From positions 13,268,001-13,332,000 of the forward strand of contig OU612065.1 in NCBI GenBank assembly GCA_914767715.1: a DNA stretch of 64,000 nucleotides, given 5' to 3'. Positions within the stretch are counted from its first letter, which is position 1; the number at the start of each line of letters is the position of its first letter. The notes under the pieces are model-generated. The model made no database searches, was not told where the DNA came from, and saw only the letters and a program-made list of their open reading frames with translations. Both the position numbers and the translations under genes were made by a program. This document shows positions 50,391 through 62,478 of the stretch, in pieces. This DNA comes from Membranipora membranacea. Lineage: Eukaryota > Bryozoa > Gymnolaemata > Cheilostomatida > Membraniporidae.

Positions 50391-52996
50391 AAACATGTAA
50401 TTTTCTCAATGGTTTTCTTGGAAAACTGGAACAAGGGAAAGAAGACGGAGAGGGTAAACTTTTCAAAACAAAACAAGGTTATATGATATATGGTGCTGTT
50501 GTCTTGAATACAAGATAAAATTTATAACGTGCGGTCATAACTAGGGAAATAATATGATTATGTACATTAAAGCTTTCTTGTAAACGCAAAACATAGTAAT
50601 ATCCTTACTAGTTTACTGGCAGAAGTGGAAAAAAAATATGATGTTCAACAAAACAAGTGAGATTGACTAAGCAACATTTTGATCTGGTTCCCCTATTAAC
50701 ACAGCTAGATTACCGGTACTGGGCAAAAAATAAAAACAAGGAAGGTTTTTTTGAGAAAAATGTACTTAATAATGACAGGAACATTGAGCTCTTCAGCAAT
50801 GAAGTCAGCTCATGCTACCAAGGTGCAAGAATTTATCTATAACAATACTTATGTATGTTAATTGTCACCGGGATATGTATGAGCAGTTACGGTACATTGC
50901 GGATTCTAAATATGAGGGTCTACCCAGTCAAAGAGGTCAGCGGCAGCACAACTTCATATCCCCAAATATTCACACTATCGATTATAATATTTCTTTGGTA
51001 TCTCTTTGACATCATCTCAGCTAGAGCAGTATACTTTGGCATGGTTTCGATTTACGCGGTTGTGGGGTCAAATTCAGGTCTTCCCTTCTCTCTGTAAGTT
51101 AGAAACATATTGGTGCATCTACTGCGACAAAAGTTCAAGCCAGAAAAAACCGGCTGAAAAATAATGATGAGATTTGTTGTGCGATATAAACTGAAAACCA
51201 ACTATAACAACTTGATTAAATGCCCCATGCTTTACCATTCATTAGCAAGCACAACTGTGATCTTGCAGCAACTTTGATAAGGCAATAGACTTGGTAATTT
51301 GAATGACATACTGGGAGTATTGTAAAAGAGTTTACCATGCTACCGCAATAATAGACATCAATGCTCCGATTACAGAAAACAGAACTTCAATTATATTTTT
51401 TTTGTTACCTGATCACTCCAATGTAAACTATCTGGCATGTGTAAGCTCATTTTACTTAGGCATTTAGCTCAGCTGCCGGAGTATCGGAGTGTCGTCTCTG
51501 TGTAAGAGGGGTAATAGCCTCAGGATTAGGAGTCTTCAGGTCAGAGGGAGTGAAGTATTTTCTCATCGGCTGTCGGAATGGGATCAATACTCATATTACT
51601 CATTAATATAATCACAGCTGGCACAGCAACAACACTATATGTATTCCTCTTCACATGATAGACCTGGTACCTGGCATTGTAGCTGAACTTATTTATACCT
51701 TTCCGTATTGGTTAAGGATAAAATTATATCATCATTGATTGAGTGCTGTTCAATTACTAATAAAAGAGGGTGGGGTAAGGTTGCGCTACATCTGATGTTC
51801 ATGAATGTTATTTTTGGGCTCAGGCCTTTGAAAATAAACAATTTTCATCAAGTTGTCTTCCCTTGGAAAAGGGACAGTAGCATTGAGCACATCATTAGTG
51901 ATGACAGAATTCATGGAATAACTCCTATTCCAAGAAAGCTAAAATTACAGGGTTTCCATAGGATCATGTCAGTGTAGTAAGGTATCTGATGGCATAGTTT
52001 GCGATACCCTACTCGGAATTATTTTTTAATTTTTTATGTACTGCCCAGTGGTTTTTTCAGGTAACTACAGTAAAGGCATGTTGCTCATCACAGCAATAAA
52101 TTGACCTAAGGTACGCCAGTACGCATTGTGGCATAGATATGTTATGCTATGTTTATTGTCTGCTATGATAAGGTAAAATAGAGGTATCGTGCTGATGACA
52201 AGTGAGGGCACTGTGCCTGTACGGGGATTAAGTGAATGTTGGATGAGGCCATTATAATAAAATTATTCAGACAGAGATGTAAACTATGAGCGATGTCAGT
52301 AGCCAGGTATTGCCTAGCAATAACAAAAATATACCCGTAAGTCCTCTGAAGTCCTATTGTCAGCTCCGATACAAGTTTTAACGATATAAATGCGACATAT
52401 TTTTAAACACGCTGTCATACCTATGCCATACTGGTTGACTCATGAGCAGGTCAGGCCAAATTTTATTGTGAGCATTATGCAGACTTAACTTAATTTACTC
52501 AAATGAGGGATAATTTCTGGTTCCATTTCAAAGAACAAGCAGAGATTAGTTTTCATTCCGGAGCTGAAAAGCTCATCATAATCTAAAACTTCCATCTTGG
52601 ATTGCGATAAATTATTGTAAAATAAAGAAAAAACATTCTTTGTTATACCAGTGATCATCATCTGACATTAGATTTGGCCATAACAAACAGGCTTTGCTTT
52701 TAGTTTCCCTTTTTTATCGATGCACGAGGGATTATCAGATGAAGGTGACATAATTTCCAGTAGCATACCTGTATCAGTATCATAGATCTGATTCATGCAG
52801 CTAAATTTTCAGATCGAGCAATGCTGTCGCAATTACCTATTAGCAGTTTTTTACCCATTAGAAATGTTGATGCTGACATTTTTTGTAAACCACAGCCCTA
52901 CATTTCTCTACATGGAAATCTTGATTACTATTAACCGCACTCATTCTAAGTATAGACTTGTTTGTCATCATTTTATGCACCACTTTTCTTGTCAAG
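50391..52996. other. intergenic DNA after RPRD1
   Basis: No exon-like frames, RNA genes or clear repeats were found between the RPRD1 polyadenylation signal and the MITE at 53005. Confidence 0.5.
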
Positions 52997-53004
52997 ACTC
53001 GTAC

Positions 53005-53400
53005 CATACCTGACAAGTCTCCCTTTTTGGTAGGGAGCCTCCCAGTTTTTAGGGGTATTTTCCACCACCTCCCTATCTCTCTTTTTCCTCCCTTTTTTCA
53101 GCTCTTTTAACTTAGAAAATTTTTGAAGCTTATGTTCGCATGGGAAACAGTACATATACCTATGTATTTCCTTTTTCGCCACACTATTCTTTCTTAGTTC
53201 GGATAAATTACAACTATCTAATTTGTAAAATCAGGTAGAATGACGCGATTCATAATATGAACACTCAAGTTTTAGCTTAGAAATATGACAAACGCGGGCC
53301 AAATTGCACTCGTACTGCGGGACGCAGAGTGGTACTCCGGATCAGGAGGTTGTCCGCGGAAAATCTCCTGATTTCTGGGTCTGCCAACTTGTCATGTATG
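53005..53400 (-). mobile_element. MITE with 8-bp target duplication, copy 1
   Basis: Terminal repeats CATACCTGACAAGT and ACTTGTCATGTATG (inverted, one mismatch) enclose 396 bp. ACTCGTAC flanks both ends (52997-53004 and 53401-53408). A related copy in opposite orientation is at 58944. An 8-bp duplication fits hAT- or Mutator-like transposases; no coding capacity is present. The strand is assigned relative to copy 2. Confidence 0.85.
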
Positions 53401-53705
53401 ACTCGTACAACCAACCAGCTAATCGACGAGCCTCCATTTATCCTTATGATGTAGCCTGCAGCATTATTACAAACACAGTGTCACCGCACAAGTTGTGGAG
53501 ATTATTATTACTTCCATACCAATTATCCTAACTAGGAAGAGTTACGCAACATATGTAAGAGGGCGATAATTTTGGTACAACAACCAATAAAATGTTCGTT
53601 GCCAACCCCCTTGATGTGTATGCTATCTAGCCTAGCGTCTCTATACTAGTACAATACCCTCACAGCAATCCCAAGAAATGGTTCATGGTGAGACACTGAA
53701 CATAA

Positions 53706-53711
53706 TTTATT
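53706..53711 (-). terminator. polyadenylation signal of the minus-strand WG-motif gene
   Basis: AATAAA on the minus strand lies about 40 nt past the TAG at 53749, supporting that exon as the last one. Confidence 0.6.
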
Positions 53712-53748
53712 TCTTGAGCGGTGCTGTTAATATTCTGCACAAGTTGTG

Positions 53749-56700
53749 CTATGGATTGGCTGCTTGATAGTGTTTCATAACATCAACTTTCTTCCTAACT
53801 TTGTTCAATTCTTGAGCAGCAGCGATTGTAGCTGTAGATTCCTGATCAATAATTATGATATCAGGTTTTTGTGGAGTTTTGTTGCTGTCCTGAAGTTGAC
53901 CATAACCACATTGTAAATTGTCTTTTAGGCAAAGATTATAAATTATTATTAGGATTATTATGGTACTACTATTCAATTGACTGTTGTCCCTTATGACTGT
54001 TGTCCCTTATGACTGTTACAGCATGTTACAGCTCTGCTATGTAATAAACCTGGCTTAACCCCATTAATCAATTTAACTGAATAATTTGAGTTTATACTGT
54101 GAATCTGTCTGGTCTGTCTGGGAAATGTAAATTTGTCGCAACTTGATTAATGCCTGGTAGTAAAATCAGCCGTGTAGCCGCTGCACCCACAGCTGGGGAA
54201 TCAGGGATAGCATTGTCATTGGAGGATTGTTTTTTTGTTAAGACACTGTCAGAATGAGAATGTCCCAGTTTGGAGATAAATTTATGTATCTCAAAGTATG
54301 AGATGGGTGTCAAGGAACATCATACATTTAAGTCGATTAGGGTCTGGAGCTGACCCTCCAATCTTGGATAATGTCATATTGTTTTTTTTTATATTTCCTG
54401 GTCCCTTAGGCCAGGCACTTCTGAGGTTACAGCATTGTATAATGTATACGCTCTTGAACAGAGTTCCTTTCTTGTTCCAGAGCACTTAAAACCACTACGC
54501 CTACAGTAATATTTCATTGCTTCTGCGTCCCACGTTTCGACTTCATTCAATGTGTTTCATAGGGTGGCAATGGTGGATTGGAATGTGCTGTGGGATGAGA
54601 GCACACAACTCCGAGAAGTGAATAGCGGGCTATCTAATTAGCGCCATCGACCCATTCTTTTTTGGGGATGGTGAGATGGCGCAATCGGTTAGCGCTTGCT
54701 ATTCACTGCCAGGCGATTAGTGCCGCAGGAGTTGTGGGTTCGAGTCCCACTGGGGGAGCTTTCATTGTTGATTGTTCCAGCCCCCAGCACCCTCGGGTGT
54801 ATACCTCTCCCATATCTTAATCGCTGCTTACAAGATCTTCCATATTGTGATGTTACTTGATGTCTGATGACCAAATAGATAGACATTCATATGGGCGCAG
54901 CATTAAATACACCTGGTTTTAATCATTCACACTTCAGTATTTATAATCTTTGCTTCAGTGTTTTGTGGTACAAAAACCAGGTTAGATATGCCAGACCCAA
55001 TGTTTGCAGTATATTTCATACGGTGCGTGCGTCATTCAGACCACTATTATATCACAGAGTAAGGATATATCATATCATGCTCTAATCTTTCATCGTATCA
55101 ATAATTTCTACACTATTACTAAGGTGTTACCACATATCCCAGAATAATAACCTTGTTTGTTATGACACTGCAAGAATTACATCGCTAGTTTGAAGGTTTG
55201 AGGAGCTAGAATTTTTTGCTATATCCCAATGTGTTCCTTGGTAGATTATGCACCTGATCTGAGAATGCCACTTCCAGAAAATGCGCTGCTACCGAGTTAT
55301 CAAAGAAAAAGGAATATTTTAGTATCCTTCCTATAGTGAATTACTGTCCCTTTATCATGGGCATTGACAACACAACTCCAAATTATAAAAATGTTATTTT
55401 TGGGCTCAGTAAGTAGCATGAACATTCTCTGGTATTACCTGGTAACCGGTAGAGCTTTGAGGAGGTGGTATGATGTATATATCTCTTCTCACTACATCGT
55501 CCATGGGCTGCTCGAACAACAGCTCAGAAGTTGATTGACTTAATGCTGTCTTTGATAAGACAAGTAGTTGCTGACGTGTATACAACGGTCTGTGACTTGC
55601 TATATAGGGTCGAGCTGAAAAATAGATCAAAAAAATTGCTTACAAATAATGTTGAGACCATGAATATAGAGAAAGATTACCTTGCTTTTTGGTATTATAT
55701 GTAAAGGTAGTTATTTCTACAAGGCCGAATACAAAGTCAGTGAGAAACCTTTGCAATCTAATATCTATCAATTGACGATTTTCGTTTCGGTGAAAGTCAC
55801 TGAGACTCAGGAAATAATACTTACGTGGTACGGAAACATTCTTATCCTGGCGGGAGAATCCGCTAACTCGCCAGTTGTCTCCTTTGGCCTGTTCCCAATT
55901 CTCAGCTGAGTTATTACGAGAGAAGGGCTTCCGCTGATTCTCAGAGCTCACCCAGTTGTCTCCTCTAGACCATGATGGTTTGTCATAACGTTGGAAATGA
56001 TCACCTTGACCTAGCGAATATTGTGATATTGGATTGCATATGCTTTGAGAAAAAGCGCTGCTCTCCATAGCAAAGTTTCCAGTCCCAATTTCTTTATACT
56101 GAGCACAGTCCACATGATTGGTCATTGTCGGTACAAGTGGGATGGAGTTCCTGAGCGAGCTCCAGTCGTGAGCTTCACTGGACAAAGAGGTAGCTGGTTT
56201 CGGGTCAGAATTTCTCATGATCACAGGCTTCTGATTGGGTTTACATAAAGACTCAGAAGAACTCCATTCTTTAGGAGATTCGGCAGCAACTGGTAGCTGA
56301 TTTTGAGCAATCACACCCCAGTTCTCTTGTTGGCTTACTGAAGCATTCCCAGTGGATTCAGAGGAATCTCCGTCAGGGCTCTTGCTTGCCTTGGCTGAGT
56401 TTCTTACACTTCCCCAGTCATTGGTCTCAAAGTCATAACGACGTGATTTGGCACTATCCCAGGGTCGGGTGAAGGGCTTATCTTCAGTTGACAAACTCCT
56501 ATTCAACTTATGACGCAAGTCTTCCTTAGAGCTGGGAAGGCCGTTTCTATCGAAAGTGAATTCTGATGCAGGGGGTGCAGCAGCGCCACTTGCTCCAAAT
56601 CTGAAAACTGGCAGTGATTGAGCATTATCAGGTTGAGCACCGAACTGAGTATTATTATCAGATATAGATTCAGGAGTATTATGAGGTTTGGTGGGTTCGA

Positions 56701-59700
56701 ATGTGGACTCATCAATGTGATGCATACCAGATGCTGAGGAAGATGTCTCATCAGCAAAACTAACTTTCCTCTGTCTAGTCGGTCCAGGAGTGGATATAGA
56801 TCTGCGCACAGGGGTTATTTTGCGTCTCTCTGTTCCACCAGACAGGATATTGAGTATCCTGCTGTTTTGCCAGCTGTCAGACTTGAGTCGCCCATTAGAT
56901 GGTGCTTTCACAGATTGTCGGGGAGTTAGCGGTTTGCTGTCAGATGTTTCACTGCCCCATTCACTAGTGTCGCTCTGTGTGTTGATCAGTAGAGGAGTGA
57001 TATTGTTCCTCGGCTCTGATGTCAGAGGTGAATCTGGCTGAACAATTATATCTAAAGATGAGTCTCCCCAATCCTCAGTCACTGTGTCTACTACTTGTTG
57101 AGATGGAGGGTTAGCAACCGTTGAGCTCTAAATGATATTAACAAGTATACAATCAAGAATCTGTTGTGTGCTTTTAGATATGTGAAATGGAAAATAGTAG
57201 TGACAACAAATTATAATTCATTTTTAGAGCATATGTAAATATTGAATTATTATTTAGAAGAATGGGTGAATATGGCATAAGTAAAGACATCAGTTCAAGG
57301 TGCTAGGTAACGCCTCCAGATGAAGCAAAACAGATCAAAGCAGATCAGATCGCTTCGGAATAAGGCTTCATGTCACAGTTCAGCTCAGAGTTGCAGATGC
57401 ACAGAATACCTTTTCCTCAAATTGCAACTGAGTAGGCAAAAATTCATGTGTATTGTTATTCCTGAGGGGCAGGGAGTTCATTGCACAAAGATATGCAGAC
57501 TCAACTCCCTTTTTAGTTACCTGTATACGCTATGAGTGTAAATAGTAGATACAGTACTTACAGCATTTTCACCCAGCATGCGTATGTCTTTGTTCAGGGC
57601 CAGACTTTTGAAGGCATCATCTAACTTTGGTCTTTCTTTCAAAGGCACTAAAACAGATCATGTAATACACGTAATAAGGATCTTTTTTTCCTAACCATAT
57701 CTGGCCCGAGAAATCCACGAAGGAGCTCCTGCTTTATGTACTTTTTGCAGTGTAGCAGATTTTTTTTTCTTAGATAGCACAGAAGAAAAATAGCAGAACT
57801 TGACAAACAGAGATCATAGTTAACTGAGGAAAACCCTTACTTGGCTTTTTGAGGGATATTTTGAGCTCAGCCTTGGACATCACTCCCTCAGGAGTGGCGA
57901 GTCTGTTCTCATGACATGCCTGGTTCATGGCATATGTAGTAACACTGAGCTGCGCTGCTCCAAACTTAAAGGCAGGTACCTCTTCACCAGCTACCTCTTC
58001 ACCCCAATCTTCTTCTGACTCCTATGATGTTTAAATTTGATGGGAAGTGAGCTGAGAGTTAAAACTCATGGCAATCAATGCATCAGTGAAGTTATTGTAA
58101 TAGAACCAAGGAGTTGAGTCCACTAGCTTGAACGTAGACAATAACAGGAGTAACAGGAGATCTAACATCTGCACACTTTGTGAGCTTGGCATCAGGGTTA
58201 AGGAACATAACGTAGCACTGACTTACTGGTAATGTTGTAGTAGGTCCATTCTGACTTTGAGTGAGATCAATAACAGGAAACCTCAAAGTGGTGCCCACTT
58301 TCATTACTGGGAGAGTATGAGATTCTAATGGTCTCTTCGCTGCCTGGGCAGGTTCTAAGTTACTTCTAAAAAACTGGCGGCCATTACCAACATTCTGAGA
58401 CATATTGCGCACATCTTGAGTTATTTTCCTGTCGGAATGTTGAGAAGTACTATCTACGCTGAGAGTAGTTGGGCGAGCTGCACTCTCTGACAGAGGTGGG
58501 TCAGTTTGAGGTAGAGTGATGGTAGGAGATGTTCTTATTTTGGTAAGAGAAGAACCGTTAGTTACTACAGCAGGTTTTACAGATGAAGATGGCGCCGACA
58601 GAGATTCATTGAGCACCTAAAACATAGAAGCATGTAAAACCAAGGATGAACTATCAAAGTGGTTATGTATAAAAGTTGACCAAGCTCACTTTCTGAAATT
58701 CCACTCCAACATTAATAAATTTAATTAATTAGAATAAAAGCCTGGAACACCTGATTATTTCATACAGAGATGTAGGAAGACCTGTCACATCGATTCTTGA
58801 TCTTTTCTTTTGGTTCTTGCTTCTCCTTTATCAATACATGTGTATAGCAATTGGATTTGAGTCAAATCATCTGGCAGCTTAGCATAAACTATTATTTTAA
58901 GAAAGTTGGGAAGCAGATGTGACAGTATAATTCATCATGGTACCATACATGACAAGTTGGTAGACTCAGAAATCAGGAGGTCCCTGCGGACAAACGCTCA
59001 ACCTGTAATACCACTCTGCGTCCCGCAGTGCGGGTGCATTTCAGCCAACGTTTGTCCTATTTCTAAGCCAAAACTTGAGCTTTCATATTATGAATTGCGT
59101 CATTTCAGTACCTGATTTAACATACGAGCAGTAATGGTAATAAGCAATCACATAGGTATATGCACTGTTGAGGTAGGAAAACATAGTTTCCCTTCAAAGA
59201 GAAGCTTAAAAAATGTTCTTGGTGAAGGAAGCTGAAAAAAGGGAAGAAAAAGGGAGAAAGGGAGGGGATGGAAAAAGACCCTAAAAACTGGGAGCCTCCC
59301 TACCAAAAAGGGAGACTTGTCAGGTATGCATGGTACTGAAGTACATCCGTTGACATTCATTATTCTATCTGAAAACTAGGAGCTGGATAGGAAATGTCCC
59401 CAATTTATAAGGATTAAAATTTTGCTTGGCTGGTAGAAATTACAAGAATAATATCTTATGGGATCTATGTTTATGAATAGAAAAATAATCCTATTAGGAG
59501 CTTACAGATTATAATCTCAATTGACAACGTGGCCAAGGAAAATTATTGAATTTATTGTCCCCATATAACAACAAACTTTGGTCATTTATTTATAATCTTT
59601 GCTTTGATGATGGACAAGGGAGTGAGCCAATGTATAAACAAGGATTACTCCTTGATCTAATACACTAAGGATGAAACAGAATTCTATCTTGATATAAGAA

Positions 59701-62478
59701 TCTTTGATATTAGAGCTAGCGTATTTTATGAGTAATCTCAATCGATCAGCTAAATGTAGTTCACAAAAAATAATAATGAAGTCAAAGATTATAAATACAT
59801 TGATGAAGTATTGTAATGAAGGGCTGATATCCAACAGTACACAATTTCAACACCAACGTGTTTATGGATATAATAATATCTAAATGCATTCTGACCATTC
59901 ATTTGAGATCTGCATACATGTAATATAAATTTTAGAAACATGAAGATTGCAAGAATTTATGAGATTGAATAGATAGTGAAGTATATTTTTATACCTGAAG
60001 GAACTTTGAGACATCAGCAACAAGAGTGGAGGATTTGAGACTTGTCAGCACCAGTTTCTCATTTTGGAACTCCACAGTGTTATGATGTAGGCATTCAGAC
60101 TCACCCTGCAAGTATACAAGCAGAATTAGCAATTACAATGAAAAACTTTCTACAGCAGTATACTTCATTCAATTGTAAGCCAATACTGTCCAGGCCGCCA
60201 TATAAAAACTAGCAAGCTGACTCAATTTTCTCATCAGCATGCCATGTCCACCATAAAAAAACCTATGAGTTATCAAAGTATCAGATTTCTGCCATTAATA
60301 AGCTCTCAGTCAGCTATGGCCTGTATTGGATCAGTTTATGATGATACTCATGTATCATATGCTGTTACAAATAGTATTATCAGAGACTATAGATATCTAT
60401 AGTCTCTGGTATTATTACAATAATAAAAGATAATTATCTGATATTACTTGAGCTACAATCATATCTGCCCTGGTACAAGGCAATGAATATTATTACTGTA
60501 CTAGTATGTGGATCCTGGGGTTCATTTTTGAATAGTTAAGTCTGATGTGTGGGGGGGGGGGGGGGAGTTTGACAATAACAGAACACTTAGCGCTTACAGT
60601 CAGTCGAGGAGTAACATTGAAGTCTGTCTTAAGATGACTCATGATCACTCGGCCCAATGCACTACCAGGTGATGTGGTGATGAGTAGACGCTGTCCACAG
60701 TGTACATAGTTAGTGTTAACTGGACTCCCAGTCCCAGTTACAATGGCCTGTAAAAAATTAACCAATCAAAAAATATCCTGACCGCTCTAACTTCATTTCA
60801 TTCCCACGCTAACACAACTGGATAGTGTATGCCATTAAAACTTTATGCAGGCCATGATGCGATATGCTGCAGTGGTTCAAACTGTATAAAATAATGAGCA
60901 TTCACATTCTAGGATAGTACTATTGTAATGAGCTCATGCAATTAGTGTGACCTTAAAATGCATGCAGTCATATAACATCCTAAGGAGGGGTTTCCATTTT
61001 TTCTCATTGCAGCTTACTAACCAAATATTCACTAAGTTATCACAGATATTGCACACTACAGACAGATAACCATATTAAATAGGCTACAACGGAGAATGTC
61101 TTGTTTTCACCAATAGGATAGAGGGTTACAGAACAGCAGAACTGCTGGTTTTTTATTAGACTGTGTCATAGTAGATGTCTTAACGCTACTTGATTTCATA
61201 TCGGTACTGGTGAGTTATGAAAGAAGAGACCTTCCCTTAGGTGGCTACCGTATTACATTCATGTAGCAATACTTATTCAATATTTCAACGGAATATTAAC
61301 TTTGACAGAAGGTAAGCTAGAGGTTTGACGAAAGAAGAGGCAAAGTAACCAAACATCTGACACCCATCCCAACCGTGTAACATCAGCAATGAACAAGGCG
61401 ATAAGACTTAACAGAACAAGTATGTCAGGCTCACAGAGACTGTTATAATTGCTTTATTTTCAGTTCATGTGACATCTGGGTGTGTCTCCACCACAGTCCT
61501 CACAAAAACAGAGTGGTCAAGTCGGATTATAATTGCACCAGCCGGACAAGATTCACTCAAATAAAGCATTACAATAGCCTCTGGTTTGCTCAGGAATAAA
61601 CTCTATTCATTATGCAAAGATTAGTAAATTTTCTGTGTTTACCTTGTCTGCAGTTCTACATAACAATGAAATAATCATCTCACAAAAGTCAAAGGAAGGC
61701 TGAGAGGAACTTGGAGAAAGAATTAGTAAGCATAGGCCTAATAATGCCATAAGCAGATTCAGAGAGGATGAAATTAATCAGAATTAGAAAAAGGATGGCA
61801 ATTCTACTGGAAAAAGATACAGCAAATGAAGCTTATAAGCATAAATATGAGAAGCTTTTTATACAGTGCACTGCATACATTAGCTAACACCACTCAGCGT
61901 TATTGTCATAAGCAAAAAATAGCACAGATAAGACTCACATATCATTCTTAGCAGCATCTGGAGCAGATTGAAAAGATTCTAAAAAAAAAGATAAGAGGCT
62001 GTTGTTTAATCTGGAAACAATGAGGAATGCAACAAATTTTGAAAAATAAGCTATGTTCTAGTTGTGACCAGGGTCCTAAGCCAGAGAGTCTTGTGCTACG
62101 GCACTAGGGCCTTGTCATAGCACAGGTAGAAGGCAACCAAGAATTACACAGAACTAGAACTATTAGACTCATTAGGTTGGACCAGTATTGGCCACTAGCA
62201 GTTTAAGGTTCCCCACCTGTTAGTGATGCACAGGAATTGTTGTTGGTGTCCAAATGAGGCTTTTGGAGAGCTGTATTTTTGGTCTTGAGTGGACGCGGCT
62301 TCTGAAAAGTCATCAGTTTAGGTTTTATATTTTTGGTAGGAGAATGGTTGAATGTGCCTGACGCCGAAGGTGATGTGACCCGTGAATCCTGGAGCCCCCC
62401 TGGTACTGTTGTCTGAGGCTCTGAACTCATTGATCTCCTCAGCATGGAGGCTCGGCCTCTACCGAGACTTATGCTCAT
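53749..62478 (-). CDS. unrecognised protein with RG, WG and eIF4E-binding-like motifs
   Basis: Exons in transcript order: 62478-62217, 61978-61939, 61655-61643, 60747-60598, 60105-59995, 58616-58227, 58021-57841, 57647-57562, 57127-55825, 55614-55439, 53889-53749. All phases agree, giving about 950 residues. I do not recognise the family. Visible: SISLGRGRA at the N-terminus; a more ordered region (~106-192, VNTNYVHCGQRLLITTSP); a long Ser/Pro/Asn-rich disordered part; 13 Trp motifs at ~327-845, five of them WG (DWGEE, DWGDS, EWGSE, DWGSV, NWGVI); two F-x-FGA motifs (AFKFGAA, VFRFGAS); and YTRQQLLVL (~857), which fits Y-X4-L-phi. WG motifs bind Argonaute-family proteins, RG motifs can bind Tudor domains, and Y-X4-L-phi binds eIF4E. 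A role in RNA silencing or translational control is inference. The start may lie further upstream, since the frame is open back to a splice acceptor. If the transcript is not spliced at 55438, it stops at 55406. Confidence 0.72.
54668..54760 (+). mobile_element. tRNA-derived SINE head
   Basis: TGGCGCAATCGG resembles an A-box, and GGTTCGAGTCC is a perfect B-box inside a perfect 5-bp T stem. The putative acceptor ends do not pair and the middle is long, so I do not call a functional tRNA. It lies in the last intron of the minus-strand gene. Confidence 0.6.
58944..59328 (+). mobile_element. MITE with 8-bp target duplication, copy 2
   Basis: Starts CATACATGACAAGT and ends ACTTGTCAGGTATG, 385 bp, flanked by CATGGTAC on both sides (58936-58943 and 59329-59336). 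It is an inverted relative of the element at 53005: the CTCCCTACCAAAAAGGGAGA block and the CTCTGCGTCCCGCAGT block are shared. It sits in an intron of the minus-strand gene. Confidence 0.87.
60381..60408. repeat. perfect 28-bp palindrome
   Basis: The 14-bp half-site CAGAGACTATAGAT is followed at once by its exact reverse complement, with no spacer. It lies in an intron of the minus-strand gene. Confidence 0.85.
60551..60565. repeat. poly-G tract
   Basis: A run of about 15 G on the plus strand, 33 nt past the splice donor of the exon that ends at 60598. In the pre-mRNA it reads as poly-C. Its length may be affected by assembly error. Confidence 0.7.

Noticed and set aside
54668-54760. Possible functional tRNA gene
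   Set aside because: The T stem is perfect, but the acceptor ends do not pair and the anticodon region cannot be folded convincingly.
55406-55439. Stop at 55406 as the end of the minus-strand gene
   Set aside because: A good CAG|GTAATA donor precedes it, and an in-phase exon with its own stop and a nearby AATAAA lies at 53889-53749. The read-through form remains a possible isoform.
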